Assembly (NCBI GenBank): GCA_963662965.1
Contig: OY759970.1
Location: forward strand, 310,001-374,000
Origin: DTWD01 sp963662965
Lineage (GTDB): Bacteria > Acidobacteriota > Vicinamibacteria > Vicinamibacterales > UBA8438
DNA: 64,000 nt
Reading direction: 5' to 3'
Each line of letters begins with the position of its first letter. Within the stretch, counting starts at the first letter, position 1. Positions 37,291-45,719 of the stretch are shown piece after piece. Under the pieces are notes generated by a model, which was not told where the DNA came from, made no database searches, and worked only from the letters and a program-made list of their open reading frames with translations. The translations under genes were made by a program, and so were the position numbers.

Positions 37291-37671
37291 CTAGAACGCG
37301 ACCGCGCCGACCCGCAGCAGATTGGTCAGGTAGGCGACCGCGTTCGACGTGCGTCTCTTGAAGTAGAAGACCCGTCCCTGCTCATGCTCACTGACGTGAT
37401 AGCACTCCCACCGCTCCCGTCCCATCGCATTGAGCCGTTCGTCCACGTCTCCCAGATCAGCGTGGGCCACCTCGAGTGACGTGTATTCGATGGCCCAGAG
37501 AGCCTGGAGCTCTGCTGCCGACAACTCGCGCACGCCGTTGGCCCTCGTTCGCGCGTCGTCCAGGATTCCCTGAGCCCCCTCTCGCAACTCAGCCAACGGG
37601 TCCTGTCGGCATCCAACCGAGAGCACCGCGAGTGACACGCCGATTAGTATGATTCGCATCATCGCTTTCAT
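37291..37671 (-). CDS. small lipoprotein
   Basis: 126 aa from ATG 37671 (or ATG 37662). The signal sequence ends in the lipobox 'LAVLSVGCRQD'. The mature part is helical then has a beta-like 'WECYHVSEHEQGRVFYFKRR' segment. Not recognised. Same strand as the membrane protein 36830-37204. Confidence 0.65.
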   Translation of the reverse strand: MKAMMRIILIGVSLAVLSVGCRQDPLAELREGAQGILDDARTRANGVRELSAAELQALWAIEYTSLEVAHADLGDVDERLNAMGRERWECYHVSEHEQGRVFYFKRRTSNAVAYLTNLLRVGAVAF

Positions 37672-37790
37672 CCCTTTGTAATCGGTGACAGCGCGGGACA
37701 TCCGCCGCGCGGTTTCTCCGTCGTCTGAACGAGATGCATCCGCGCGAACCGAACATTCAGCAGTGGGCTGGTGTCCCACTGGCCCACCCT

Positions 37791-38320
37791 CCGGCGTAGA
37801 CGCTGGAGCGAGCGCCGTGCCACACCCGGCAGATCCGCTGCAGGCCGTACGCCCGACGCGTGGAGATCGAGTGGGCGCCCCTCATCGCCTCGACCTCCGC
37901 CGGGCCAAAGGGCCGCCCGCCTCCAGCTGGTCCACCTTCGCGTACAGTAACTCGTTCTCCATCAGCAGCTCGCCGATCTTGGCCTGCAGCCGACGATCGT
38001 CTTCGTTCCGGGCATCCGGCGCCCGGCTCTTCAGGCTGGCCTGGCCCGCGGCCAGAAACCGGTCGCGCCACTGCGAGGCCCGCGCCGCGGTGATCCCCAC
38101 CGCCCGCGACACCGACTCGAGATCCTCCCCGCGCAACAGACGCAGCACCACCTCGCGCTTCCGCCCCACTGACAATCGGCCGCCACGGCCGGGCCCGGGG
38201 CGTGTTCGTGTTCGGCGGCGTCGGCCTGCCCCGTCGCTGCGGGTGCCACGATCGCGGGCCGGTTCGTATCGGTGGCCCGTGCGTGAGCCGCGGCGCACAG
38301 GCGGGCGGTGTCCGGCCACT
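37791..38320 (-). pseudogene. IS3-like OrfA with start of OrfB, truncated
   Basis: The OrfA part reads 'RLSVGRKREVVLRLLRGEDL', HTH 'VSRAVGITAARASQWRDRF', and a zipper 'KIGELLMENELLYAKVDQLE'. An overlapping OrfB frame begins 'STRRAYGLQRICRVWHGARS' and stops after about 30 codons. The integrase core is absent. Confidence 0.8.
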
Positions 38321-38362
38321 GCCGCCCCCGGCCACGCGCCGGTGCCGGGGGGGCGTGCGCCT

Positions 38363-39391
38363 TTACGCGGTGCCGCGTCGTACGAGGCGGAGGGGTGATG
38401 CGGTGCGCGGGGCGGCGGGGCCGACCGGGTGGGACCGCCGACGGGCTGGCACCGCCTGCGCCTGGTGCGCCAGATAGGCGACGAGTTGGTCCCCGGCGTC
38501 GAGCAGTTCCTGCTCGTGGATGATGTTATAGCGGTCGAAGATGGCGCGGCTCTTGTGCCCGGTCAGGAGCATGGCGACCCGCTCGGGGACGTTCGCGCGG
38601 ATCAGGTTACGGGCGGCGGTGCGCCGGCAATCATGGAGGAAGCGGGTCGGCACCCCGGCCGCCTGGCAGGCGGTGCGCCACGCCGTGCGCCAGCGGCGGA
38701 CGGCGATGCCGTCGCGGTGGAAGACGAGCGGGCTGTCGGGGTCGCGGCGTGCCCGCCGTCGTGCCAGCGCGTCGGCAATGGGGGGTGAAATGGGGAGCAT
38801 CCGCCCCGCCAGCGTCTTCGAGCGCGCGGGCGAGAGCCGAATCACGCCGCCGGCCTCGTCGATTTCGTCCCAGGTGAGGCCGAGGATTTCATTCTTGCGC
38901 CAGCCGGAGTAGTAGGCCACATCGAGGATGTCCCGCCACGGGGCGGGCAGGTGGGCGCGGACGGCGAGGTACTCGGGGTGCTCGAAGAAGCCCTGACGCG
39001 GCGGATTCTCGCGGAGCCGGTCGGGGAAGCCAGGCACGGTATCGAGCCAGCCCCAGTGGACGGCGAGCGTGCACATACGGTGGAGGGCCGAGGTCTCGCG
39101 ATTGATGGTGCCGGTGGCGGCCCCGGCCGCGCGCCGGGCGAGTTGATACTGGCGGATCTGGTAGGTGGTCACCGTGGCGGCCCGCGCGTTACGGCCGAAG
39201 AAGGCGGCGAGATGGGCGGTCCGGCCGCGGGCGGTGCTCTGGGACCGGAACTGCCGGACCTGATAGTCCTGAAGGTAGGCGTCGATGAGGTCCCCCAGGG
39301 TCGGCCCTTGGCGGCCGAATGTGCGCGGTGGCGGTGCCGTCGCGCGTGAGTCACCAGGCGTGGTGGTCGAGACGATCTCGTGCGGGGTCAT
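38363..39391 (-). CDS. tyrosine recombinase (phage-type integrase)
   Basis: 342 aa from ATG 39391, with AAAGGAGG 9 nt upstream (the open frame extends to 39853 but has no such site). N-terminal SAM-like core-binding region ('TLGDLIDAYLQDYQVRQF'), C-terminal catalytic domain: Arg in 'YYSGWRKNEILGL', His-x-x-Arg in 'LHDCRRTAARNL', His in 'LLTGHKSRAIF' and nucleophile Tyr in 'FDRYNI'. All key residues are present. Marks the left side of a decayed integrative element; the only tRNA-like attachment site seen is at 45531. Confidence 0.93.
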   Translation of the reverse strand: MTPHEIVSTTTPGDSRATAPPPRTFGRQGPTLGDLIDAYLQDYQVRQFRSQSTARGRTAHLAAFFGRNARAATVTTYQIRQYQLARRAAGAATGTINRETSALHRMCTLAVHWGWLDTVPGFPDRLRENPPRQGFFEHPEYLAVRAHLPAPWRDILDVAYYSGWRKNEILGLTWDEIDEAGGVIRLSPARSKTLAGRMLPISPPIADALARRRARRDPDSPLVFHRDGIAVRRWRTAWRTACQAAGVPTRFLHDCRRTAARNLIRANVPERVAMLLTGHKSRAIFDRYNIIHEQELLDAGDQLVAYLAHQAQAVPARRRSHPVGPAAPRTASPLRLVRRGTA

Positions 39392-39590
39392 GGACGCGGG
39401 TCCTCCTTTCCGGCGGCCGCGGGCAGGCGGCGTCCGTCCACATTCGCTCTGGTGGGCGCGACAGGCAAGCGGAATGTGCGGAGGCGCCGGCACGGTGATA
39501 TGTGGGGAGCCACGCGTGGCGGCCGAGTGCAGATGTACGGAGCGCGAATTCGGCTGGTGCGCCCGCCCCACCGTGCGGCCCGGCAGGACC

Positions 39591-39961
39591 GTGCACGACG
39601 ACCAAGACCACGGCGACGGCTCCGATACCCGCCCGCGTGGCCGGCGGACGAACGGCTCGCTGACCGAACCCCCCGTTCGCGACTGGCCGTACTGGCGGGA
39701 ATGGTTCGACGGGTCGGCGGACCGGCACATGAACCCAGGCCCGCTGGACGGTACCGACCCCGGGCCTGGCACATCCTCGCCGCGGGCGTCGAGCCAGACG
39801 GACCGGTCGACGCCGATGGCGATCAGGCCCTGGTCATCTATGAGGCGCGCCACCCGACCGTCCTACCCGGTGGTGAGGCGGCGCGGCCGTGGGACGCGGC
39901 CACCGGGGCGCTCGTGCGACGGCCGCGACGCCGCCGGGGCTCGTGGCCCCCTCTCCCATGA
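39591..39961 (+). pseudogene. hypothetical gene, apparent frameshift
   Basis: One frame has good composition from GTG 39591 ('VRDWPYWREWFDGSADRH') up to about 39765. The next frame then continues equally well ('WHILAAGVEPDGPVDADGD', 'QALVIYEARHPTVLPGG') to a stop at 39961. A single frameshift would join them. Protein not recognised. The rest of 39392-40118 shows no gene. Confidence 0.35.
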
Positions 39962-40118
39962 TCCCGACGTGGTCCTCGCGGGTCAACGATCTCGCGGCCA
40001 AGGATGGGATCGCGTCATCGGGGCCGTGAGCAGCCACCTGCGCGCCGCCCGCGCGTCGTTATTGAGAAACGCGCCCAGTCGCAGCCGGCACCGGCGGCGG
40101 CTGGTGGGACGCGCTGCG

Positions 40119-40411
40119 GGACTGTCAAGTTCAGTGGGAGCGTGGCAGACGTGGCCGATGAAGAGCGACCCCCCGAGCTACCATGGATATCGATTTCCCC
40201 CGAGATCATGAGCCATGCCGTCTGGTTGTATCACCGCTTCGGCGTGCGCTTCCGCGATGCCGCAGATCTCCTGGCCCAACACGGCCTGACGGTGTCCGAC
40301 GACGCGATCCGGCTGTGGTGCCTCGACTTCGATTCAGCCGACGCCCGCCGGCTCACGCGTCGACAGGGCCGGCTGGGCGACATCTGGCACCGAGACAAGG
40401 TCTTCGTCAGG
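40119..40411 (+). mobile_element. IS6 fragment (subtype 1)
   Basis: Begins with an IS6-like end (GGACTGTCAAGTTCAG). From ATG 40158 the transposase reads 'YHGYRFPPEIMSHAVWLYH' to 'GDIWHRDKVFV' and then stops matching at 40411. The catalytic Glu and right end are lost. Confidence 0.88.
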
Positions 40412-40417
40412 TATGGT

Positions 40418-40804
40418 TCAGTTGACGCAACACTCGTCGATCGACCCCCACGAGGCTGGGCTCGAGCCAGCCGTGAACCCGCCATGTTGGGCACCAACAA
40501 CGGCCGTCGGCCTCAACGTGACACGACCGTCCGGAGTCACCAGCGGGGCATCGGCCGGCACCGCCCCACTGATGCCGTTGCTGCCTGCCCAAAACACGTA
40601 GGCGTGCAGGGCGAATCCTGCCTGCAGCCACAGCGTCTCGCCGACACGCCGCAGCGTGTGGGGGTCGTAGGGGCTAGTGGACCAGCCGTCGGAGAGGCGC
40701 TCCTCCGGCGACAGATCGGGGTCTTCGGCGAGGATCCTTCTGGCCCTCTCGGCCGCCCGCCGCAGGCGGTTGACCTGTCTGATGGAGCAGGAAACGGACG
40801 TCAT
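40418..40804 (-). CDS. hypothetical protein, C-terminus replaced
   Basis: From ATG 40804 the chain reads 'MTSVSCSIRQVNRLRRAAER' and 'SDGWSTSPYDPHTLRRVGET', protein-like but unrecognised. The last 35 codons fall in a segment (40446-40521) also present at 19217-19296, so the C-terminus is probably not native. Confidence 0.4.
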   Translation of the reverse strand: MTSVSCSIRQVNRLRRAAERARRILAEDPDLSPEERLSDGWSTSPYDPHTLRRVGETLWLQAGFALHAYVFWAGSNGISGAVPADAPLVTPDGRVTLRPTAVVGAQHGGFTAGSSPASWGSIDECCVN

Positions 40805-40825
40805 CAACGTTCGACCCCGCACCGT

Positions 40826-40970
40826 TCAGTGTCCGAGCGATCCACGCGCGCCACTGTTGAGCGCCAGCCAGCCGCGGAGCGCCTCGTCATCGGAGATGTC
40901 TGCGGACCAACCGTACGCGGCAGCCCCCGCGGCGTCCAGGGCGTCGTGGCATCGCCGCGCTCCTGCGGGC
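40826..40970 (-). pseudogene. DNA methyltransferase C-terminal scrap
   Basis: The minus strand reads 'CHDALDAAGAAAYGWSAD' and 'DDEALRGWLALN' before a stop, matching the usual C-terminal tail of large restriction-modification adenine methyltransferases ('LDAAVFAAYGW…LLALN'). Nothing upstream continues it. Confidence 0.55.
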
Positions 40971-41058
40971 GGGCGTTGTCGCGGTTCGTCCGTGGACGCG
41001 TGTCGCCCGCTGCGGCGAGTCGAGCGGCGCCGCGCCCCCCGCGTGTGTCGCAGGCGCC

Positions 41059-41499
41059 TCACGCGTCCGTCTCGGAGTCATGACGAGCCGAGGGATCCTT
41101 GGGGTCGACGATGATCCGCCGAATGAGGATCGGCTCGAGGACCTGCTCCGCCGCGCGTGGCGTCTCCTCTCGCGCCTGCGCCTCGCTGAGGGCCAGCGCA
41201 TTGAAGAAGATCCGCTGGGCCCGCGGCTCGCCCTTGGCCGCGGCGACACACAGGCTGCGGATGATCGCCTGCTGCATCGACACGGTGACCGTGCGGTCTC
41301 CGTCACGGACGGGGATCAGGCGCGCGGCTTCGTCGAGCACGATCTTCGCCAGCGGATCAAGCGGCGGGGTAAGGTTTTTGGACGTGGTGCCCTTTGGGCG
41401 GCCGCTCGGATTGCCGGACTGGCCTGGCGTGAAGCGATGCGCCTCGGGCGGGTGACCGTACCCGACGGTCGGGTGGCGCGGCCGACGGGCGCGGCTCAT
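41059..41499 (-). CDS. DUF5681-type phage-associated protein
   Basis: 146 aa. The N-terminal motif 'YGHPPEAHRFTPGQSGNPSG' followed by 'RPKG' defines DUF5681, found beside phage terminase or methylase genes. The C-terminal half is helical, unrecognised. ATG overlaps the stop of the upstream ParB-methyltransferase (ATGA, 41496-41499), so the two are translationally coupled. Confidence 0.85.
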   Translation of the reverse strand: MSRARRPRHPTVGYGHPPEAHRFTPGQSGNPSGRPKGTTSKNLTPPLDPLAKIVLDEAARLIPVRDGDRTVTVSMQQAIIRSLCVAAAKGEPRAQRIFFNALALSEAQAREETPRAAEQVLEPILIRRIIVDPKDPSARHDSETDA

Positions 41500-42797
41500 G
41501 GTGCCACCGCCTGGCCGTCGGCGGCCGCGGCCCCCTCGGTCTCCAGCCGCGCGGCGTCGTCCTGGGCATAGGCTTCCCAGCGCGCGAGGATGCGGTCACA
41601 ATAGATGGGGTCGATTTCGCACAGGCGCGCCCGGCGGCCAGTCTTTTCCGCGGCGATCAGGGTCGAGCCAGATCCGCCGAACCCATCGAGCACGATCTCG
41701 CCCCGGCCCGAGACGTCGCGGAGGGCGTCCGCGATCAGTTGCACCGGCTTGACCGTCGGGTGCAGGGCGAGATCCGCCATCCGGTCCGCCCGTCTCGTGT
41801 TGACACCACGGTACTCCCACACGTTCGTGCGGTAGCGGCCATGTTGGCCCAGTTCGAAGGTGTTGCAGTGCGGGGCGGTCCCGTGCTTGAAGACGAGGAT
41901 GAGCTCGTGGCGCGAGCGATAGAAGGTGCCCATGCCACCGTTGTCCTTGACCCAGACGACGAGGTTCTTGAGTTCCGTGAAGACGGCCTCGCCCGCCGCG
42001 AGGATCTCGGGCAGGTGGCGCCAGTCCATGCAGACGTAGTGGATCGACCCCTCGACACTGTGCGCGACCAGCGGCGCGAGGGCCTGCTGCAGAAACGCGG
42101 TGAACGCCTCGGGGCTCATCTCCCCGGCGGCCATGGCGAACTCGCGGTGCGTGATGCGGCCCAAGCCGCCGGCATGCCCGTCGATCGGCACGTTGTAGGG
42201 CGGATCGGTGAAGACCAGGCGGGCCTGCTCGCCCGCCATCAGGGTGGCGAGCACGGCGGGGTCGCGCACATCGCCACAGATGAGCCGGTGCGCCCCGAGT
42301 TGCCAGACCTCGCCCCGGCGGACCCGGGCGGGGGCCGTGTCCGGGAGGGCGTCGTCGGCCGGATCGCCAGACTCCTCGGGGGCGACGGTCGCCAGGAGGG
42401 CGTCGACCTCTGGAATCGAGAAGCCAGTGACCCCGATATCGAGGTCGAGATCCGTGGCCAACAGCGCCCCCAACTCCGTAGCGAGGAGGTCCTCATCCCA
42501 GCCCGCATTGAGTGCCAGTTTGTTGTCGGCAAGCACATAGGCGCGCTTCTGCGCCTCGCTTAAGTGCGTGAGCTGGAGACAGGGCACCGTGGTCAGGCCG
42601 AGAACTGTCGCCGCAGCCACGCGCCCATGGCCGGCCAGGATCGTCTCTGCCTCGTCGATCAGCACCGGCACGGTGAAGCCGAACTGCCGGATGCTGGCGA
42701 CGATCTGTCGGATCTGCTTCTTGGAATGGGTACGGGCATTCCGAGGCCACGGGGTGAGGGTCGCCGGGGAACGGTGCGTGATCTGAGGAGCCGTCAT
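41496..42797 (-). CDS. ParB-domain DNA methyltransferase (N4/N6 amino type)
   Basis: 433 aa. Residues 10-90: ParB/Srx nuclease-like domain ('NARTHSKKQIRQIVASIRQF', 'ILAGHGRVAAA'). Residues 160-420: amino-methyltransferase with motif IV 'FTDPPYNV' before motif I 'LDGFGGSGSTLIAAEKTGR', i.e. beta-class order. Expected to methylate adenine N6 or cytosine N4, often an orphan phage methylase protecting DNA. Coupled by ATGA overlaps to genes on both sides; no cognate restriction enzyme is seen nearby. Confidence 0.92.
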   Translation of the reverse strand: MTAPQITHRSPATLTPWPRNARTHSKKQIRQIVASIRQFGFTVPVLIDEAETILAGHGRVAAATVLGLTTVPCLQLTHLSEAQKRAYVLADNKLALNAGWDEDLLATELGALLATDLDLDIGVTGFSIPEVDALLATVAPEESGDPADDALPDTAPARVRRGEVWQLGAHRLICGDVRDPAVLATLMAGEQARLVFTDPPYNVPIDGHAGGLGRITHREFAMAAGEMSPEAFTAFLQQALAPLVAHSVEGSIHYVCMDWRHLPEILAAGEAVFTELKNLVVWVKDNGGMGTFYRSRHELILVFKHGTAPHCNTFELGQHGRYRTNVWEYRGVNTRRADRMADLALHPTVKPVQLIADALRDVSGRGEIVLDGFGGSGSTLIAAEKTGRRARLCEIDPIYCDRILARWEAYAQDDAARLETEGAAAADGQAVAP

Positions 42798-43300
42798 GAG
42801 GAACGCTCACGTGGCTCCGTGCCAGGCGTGTCGTCCAAGGGCCAGTTCTGGGCCGTGGCCATGGCCCGAAAATGTCTCGCGATCACATAGGTCTTGCTCG
42901 TCTCGCCCGCTTTCGATTCGTTCTCGATGGTGAACACCTCGCGCGCTGACAGGTGACAGGCCGCAGCCTGCTTCGACAAGCCGCTGAGAATGCCGGCGAG
43001 TTGTTTAGTCGACTCCACACCGACGGCCTGGCGTAACGCGGCATCTGTCGCCCGCGTGTGCTGGAGCAGCCAGGCCAGCACCGTCGTTTGTGACGATCCG
43101 ATGGCCTGCACGAAGTCGGAAAACACCCGGGGTGTCCAAGGATTCTTATCAGGCATGCCGCCCAGTGACCTCGCGACGACCTCCGCCACAGTGGGCCGCT
43201 CGCCCACGCCTCGCCGGAGGGCGTCCACGGCGTCTTGAAGCTCTTCCGGGGTCTCGCAGGTGATCGTGATGGCCCCACGGCTGTTAACCCTATGAATCAT
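42794..43300 (-). CDS. phage-type hypothetical protein
   Basis: 168 aa, soluble. Contains 'ATDAALRQAVGVESTKQLAG' (winged-helix-like) and 'SKTYVIARHFRAMATAQNW'. Looks like a small DNA-associated protein, family not recognised. ATGA overlap with the methyltransferase downstream puts it in the same operon. Confidence 0.6.
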   Translation of the reverse strand: MIHRVNSRGAITITCETPEELQDAVDALRRGVGERPTVAEVVARSLGGMPDKNPWTPRVFSDFVQAIGSSQTTVLAWLLQHTRATDAALRQAVGVESTKQLAGILSGLSKQAAACHLSAREVFTIENESKAGETSKTYVIARHFRAMATAQNWPLDDTPGTEPRERSS

Positions 43301-43384
43301 TGGATGTTATTGGGGTAGACAGTGTCACAATCGGCACCGAAAATGGCTCAATTCCCTGTTCATTCCCTGTTTTCGGTCGTGCTC

Positions 43385-43417
43385 ACCGCTCAGACATGGG
43401 GCCTTCTAAGCCGAGGG
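43385..43417 (+). repeat. 33 bp repeat of the tRNA-Arg core
   Basis: Matches 45518-45550 at 30 of 33 positions; both contain GGGCCTTCTAAGCCGAGGG (anticodon arm of tRNA-Arg UCU). Here neither tRNA half is present. Candidate attachment-site core. Confidence 0.65.
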
Positions 43418-43427
43418 CTGGCTTCGA

Positions 43428-44078
43428 TCAAGCCTGCGCCTTTCCTCCCGTGGCTTCCGGTGGTTCGGACGTCGTCCCTGGCTTCTGGCGCGCACGGCGC
43501 TTGAGGACAGATCGCGTCAGCTTTTCTATTTGCTCATGTAGGCGTTGTTTGGCAGTCGCCACCTCACGCTGAAACTCCTCGGAGTATTCCTTCCCCACGA
43601 TCGGTCGCTGCGAGGCAGCCGAAAGGCCTTGTGCCAACGCCAACCTATCGAGGAGTTGTCCGAGTTGGTCGAGCAAGCGCGGGTCGCCTGGCGTCTCATC
43701 TATCCACACCTCTGATAGAACCTTCCCTCCTTCCTGTTTACGCTGCCGTTTCCGTACGCGCGCCGCGCGGCTCCGTTGCCATTCCTCAAACGCTTCGCGC
43801 AGCAGCCTTCTCAGCGTCGTCGCGGCTTCAAACCGATGTTGATCGAGCAGTGTTTTATTCTCACGCGCCCAGCGGGCACCGAGGCGGCGGAGAATCTTGG
43901 ACACGGCAGGCTGACTGATGCCCAGCGCCTTCGCGATCTCGTGCTGCGATTGACACTGGGCACGTCGCTCGAGGACCTCGTGTTCGCGCCGCTGCACGGT
44001 ACTCTGCGGTTCGGCGCCGCCCTTGCCGCCGTGTGGCTTGCCTTTCTTTCGTGTCTGTTTCGGCGCATCGATGTTCAT
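43428..44078 (-). CDS. HTH protein, terminase-small-subunit-like
   Basis: 216 aa. A strong HTH at about residues 45-70 ('SQHEIAKALGISQPAVSKIL'), then long charged helices ('EAFEEWQRSRAARVRKRQRK'). Resembles phage terminase small subunits or regulators; no large terminase is in the window. Overlaps the upstream mini-gene 44075-44272 by ATGA. Confidence 0.6.
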   Translation of the reverse strand: MNIDAPKQTRKKGKPHGGKGGAEPQSTVQRREHEVLERRAQCQSQHEIAKALGISQPAVSKILRRLGARWARENKTLLDQHRFEAATTLRRLLREAFEEWQRSRAARVRKRQRKQEGGKVLSEVWIDETPGDPRLLDQLGQLLDRLALAQGLSAASQRPIVGKEYSEEFQREVATAKQRLHEQIEKLTRSVLKRRARQKPGTTSEPPEATGGKAQA

Positions 44079-44272
44079 CGCGCCCTCCGTCGTGTAGGAG
44101 GCGTCGCGCGATGCACTTCAGCGCGCTTGCCGGAATAGCGTTCCCATCGAGTCACCGCGGCTTGTACATAGCGCGGATCAAGATCCAGGGAGTAGCAGCG
44201 GCGACGAAGTTTTTCGGCCGCGATGATCGCCGTGCCCGTCCCAATGGGTGATGGGATTTTCTTCTTTGACAT
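44075..44272 (-). CDS. mini-ORF carrying only methyltransferase motif I
   Basis: 65 aa. ATG 44272 has AAGGAG 8 nt upstream. After 'MSKKKIPSPIG' it reads 'GTGTAIIAAEKLRRRCYSLD' and 'DPRYVQAAVTRWERYSGK', which is the C-terminal SAM-binding end of beta-class phage methyltransferases; motif IV is missing. Either an internally deleted gene that kept its start or a remnant. First gene of the minus-strand operon. Confidence 0.6.
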   Translation of the reverse strand: MSKKKIPSPIGTGTAIIAAEKLRRRCYSLDLDPRYVQAAVTRWERYSGKRAEVHRATPPTRRRAR

Positions 44273-44419
44273 ACGGTCGTCTCCTTGGAGAGCGATTGCT
44301 CCAATCGCGAACTTGCCGTTGCTCGGGCTGACACGCCTATTCTGTCCATGAACGAGACGAGATGCAACGTATACAATGATAAATACTGTTGCAACATTCA
44401 TGCGGTGCAGGAGGATGCC

Positions 44420-45094
44420 ATGACGGTTAGGACACAACGCAGGAGCCGTACGATGTCGTCGACCACCGTTGCGACGTCGCGGCGACCACTGATGATGCGT
44501 GCGCGCCATCTGGCGCTGCTCGTGGAGTTCGCATACGCGGAGCTGACGGCCACGGCGACGGAGCGGTGGGCGAGAGAGCTGCCCGCCGTACAGTGGAGCA
44601 GCTTCGCGGAGATGCTTCCCACGGGGCCGACCCCTCGCGACGTCACACCCGCAGCCCTCCGTGCGCTGCAGCGCACGCTCGCGACGAAGCTCGATGCTCT
44701 CGTTCCGACGTCAGGCAACCCCGAGCAGAGTCTGCTGGTGCAGGAGGTGGGTGCGCATCGTGTGGTCTTACTGGTGCGCGGGAGGCAGGTCGAGCGAACG
44801 GCCTTGTCCGAGTGGCCCAACACGTTCTGGATCGCAGTGCTGGCGATCCTCGAGACCGGTGGTCATCGGCTTGCCCGGTGTCTCAGGCCGGAGTGTTGTC
44901 GTGTCTTCGTGAGAATGCGGCGTCAGCAGTACTGTTCACCGAGGTGCTCGCAAATCATGCGCTCGCGGCGCTGGTATGCGGCGCACCGACCGGAAGCGCA
45001 GCGCCGTCGCCGGGAGGCCTATCAGGCGCAGGTCAAGACGGTCTATCCGCGCGCGAAGGTCGCCACACGCACGCGGCGCGCGCGACGGCAGTGA
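44420..45094 (+). CDS. CGNR-like zinc-finger protein
   Basis: 224 aa from ATG 44420 (GGAGG 5 nt upstream). The N-terminal half is helical ('HLALLVEFAYAELTATATER'). The C-terminal zinc finger is 'CLRPECCRVFVRMRRQQYCS' plus 'PRCSQ', followed by basic residues, close to CGNR-type stress regulators. Transcribed divergently from the methylase operon with 147 bp between, which should contain both promoters; a regulatory role for the element is plausible. Confidence 0.65.
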   Translation: MTVRTQRRSRTMSSTTVATSRRPLMMRARHLALLVEFAYAELTATATERWARELPAVQWSSFAEMLPTGPTPRDVTPAALRALQRTLATKLDALVPTSGNPEQSLLVQEVGAHRVVLLVRGRQVERTALSEWPNTFWIAVLAILETGGHRLARCLRPECCRVFVRMRRQQYCSPRCSQIMRSRRWYAAHRPEAQRRRREAYQAQVKTVYPRAKVATRTRRARRQ

Positions 45095-45517
45095 ACAAGG
45101 GCGAGGGGGTCGCCGAGCTGACGTGGTGCTCAGGCCAGTCCGTCAGGGCCGCTCAAGTGAGGCGGCCCGCCGCCAAGGCAAGCATCAGCTGTTCCTGCTC
45201 GTCCACTGAGGCGTGGAGGATCATGCCGTTCAAGAGGAGACACGTCTCCATCGCCGCGTGAGCGACGCGCGGAGTCCCGTTGACACACGGGTGATGCCGG
45301 GCGCGCGCGTATCCCCGCGCCGCCATCTGCTATACCCACGTCGGGTGCACGTTTGCGCCGTCGCATGTGGCGCGGGGTTGCGCTAGCGCCGAGTGGCGCG
45401 TCTGAGGCATCGGTTATCGCAAAGGCGTGGCTGCGAGCCTGAATCGGTCGAATTGTGGCGGGAAACGGCCCATCCAAGGCGCACAGGCCCGTCGGTTTGA
45501 TAACCGTCTATGTGATA
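45095..45517. other. no gene recognised
   Basis: About 420 bp between the zinc-finger gene and the tRNA half. No protein-like frame stands out. Confidence 0.5.
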
Positions 45518-45530
45518 ACCGTTCAGACAC

Positions 45531-45580
45531 CGGGCCTTCTAAGCCGAGGGTCGCAGGTTCGAATCCTGCCGGGCGCGCCA
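45531..45580 (+). tRNA. 3' half of tRNA-Arg(UCU), probable att remnant
   Basis: Anticodon arm CCTTCTAAGCC (TCT anticodon), variable loop, T-arm GCAGGTTCGAATCCTGC and acceptor strand GGGCGCG plus CCA. The 5' acceptor strand, D-arm and matching CGCGCCC are absent upstream, so it cannot be a functional tRNA. Tyrosine recombinases commonly integrate at this part of tRNA genes, leaving such halves. Confidence 0.8.
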
Positions 45581-45719
45581 GTTTCCTAGAGAATTCGCCG
45601 ATTGTGCCCACTGCCTGGGCAACGGGGGCGAAGGTACAGGCGAAAAAAGTGACCGGTCCCCTTCCAAGATTGGCTGACTGAAGTACGCCCAGCACCAATC
45701 CCGCACTTGCCGGCGGCCG

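Noticed and set aside
39285..40211. A 308-codon plus-strand frame
   Set aside because: Only a central 60-codon part looks coding, and a different frame takes over; better explained as a frameshifted gene at 39591-39961.
41739..42563. A 274-codon plus-strand frame
   Set aside because: Antisense to the ParB-methyltransferase with clear DPPY and FGGSG motifs.
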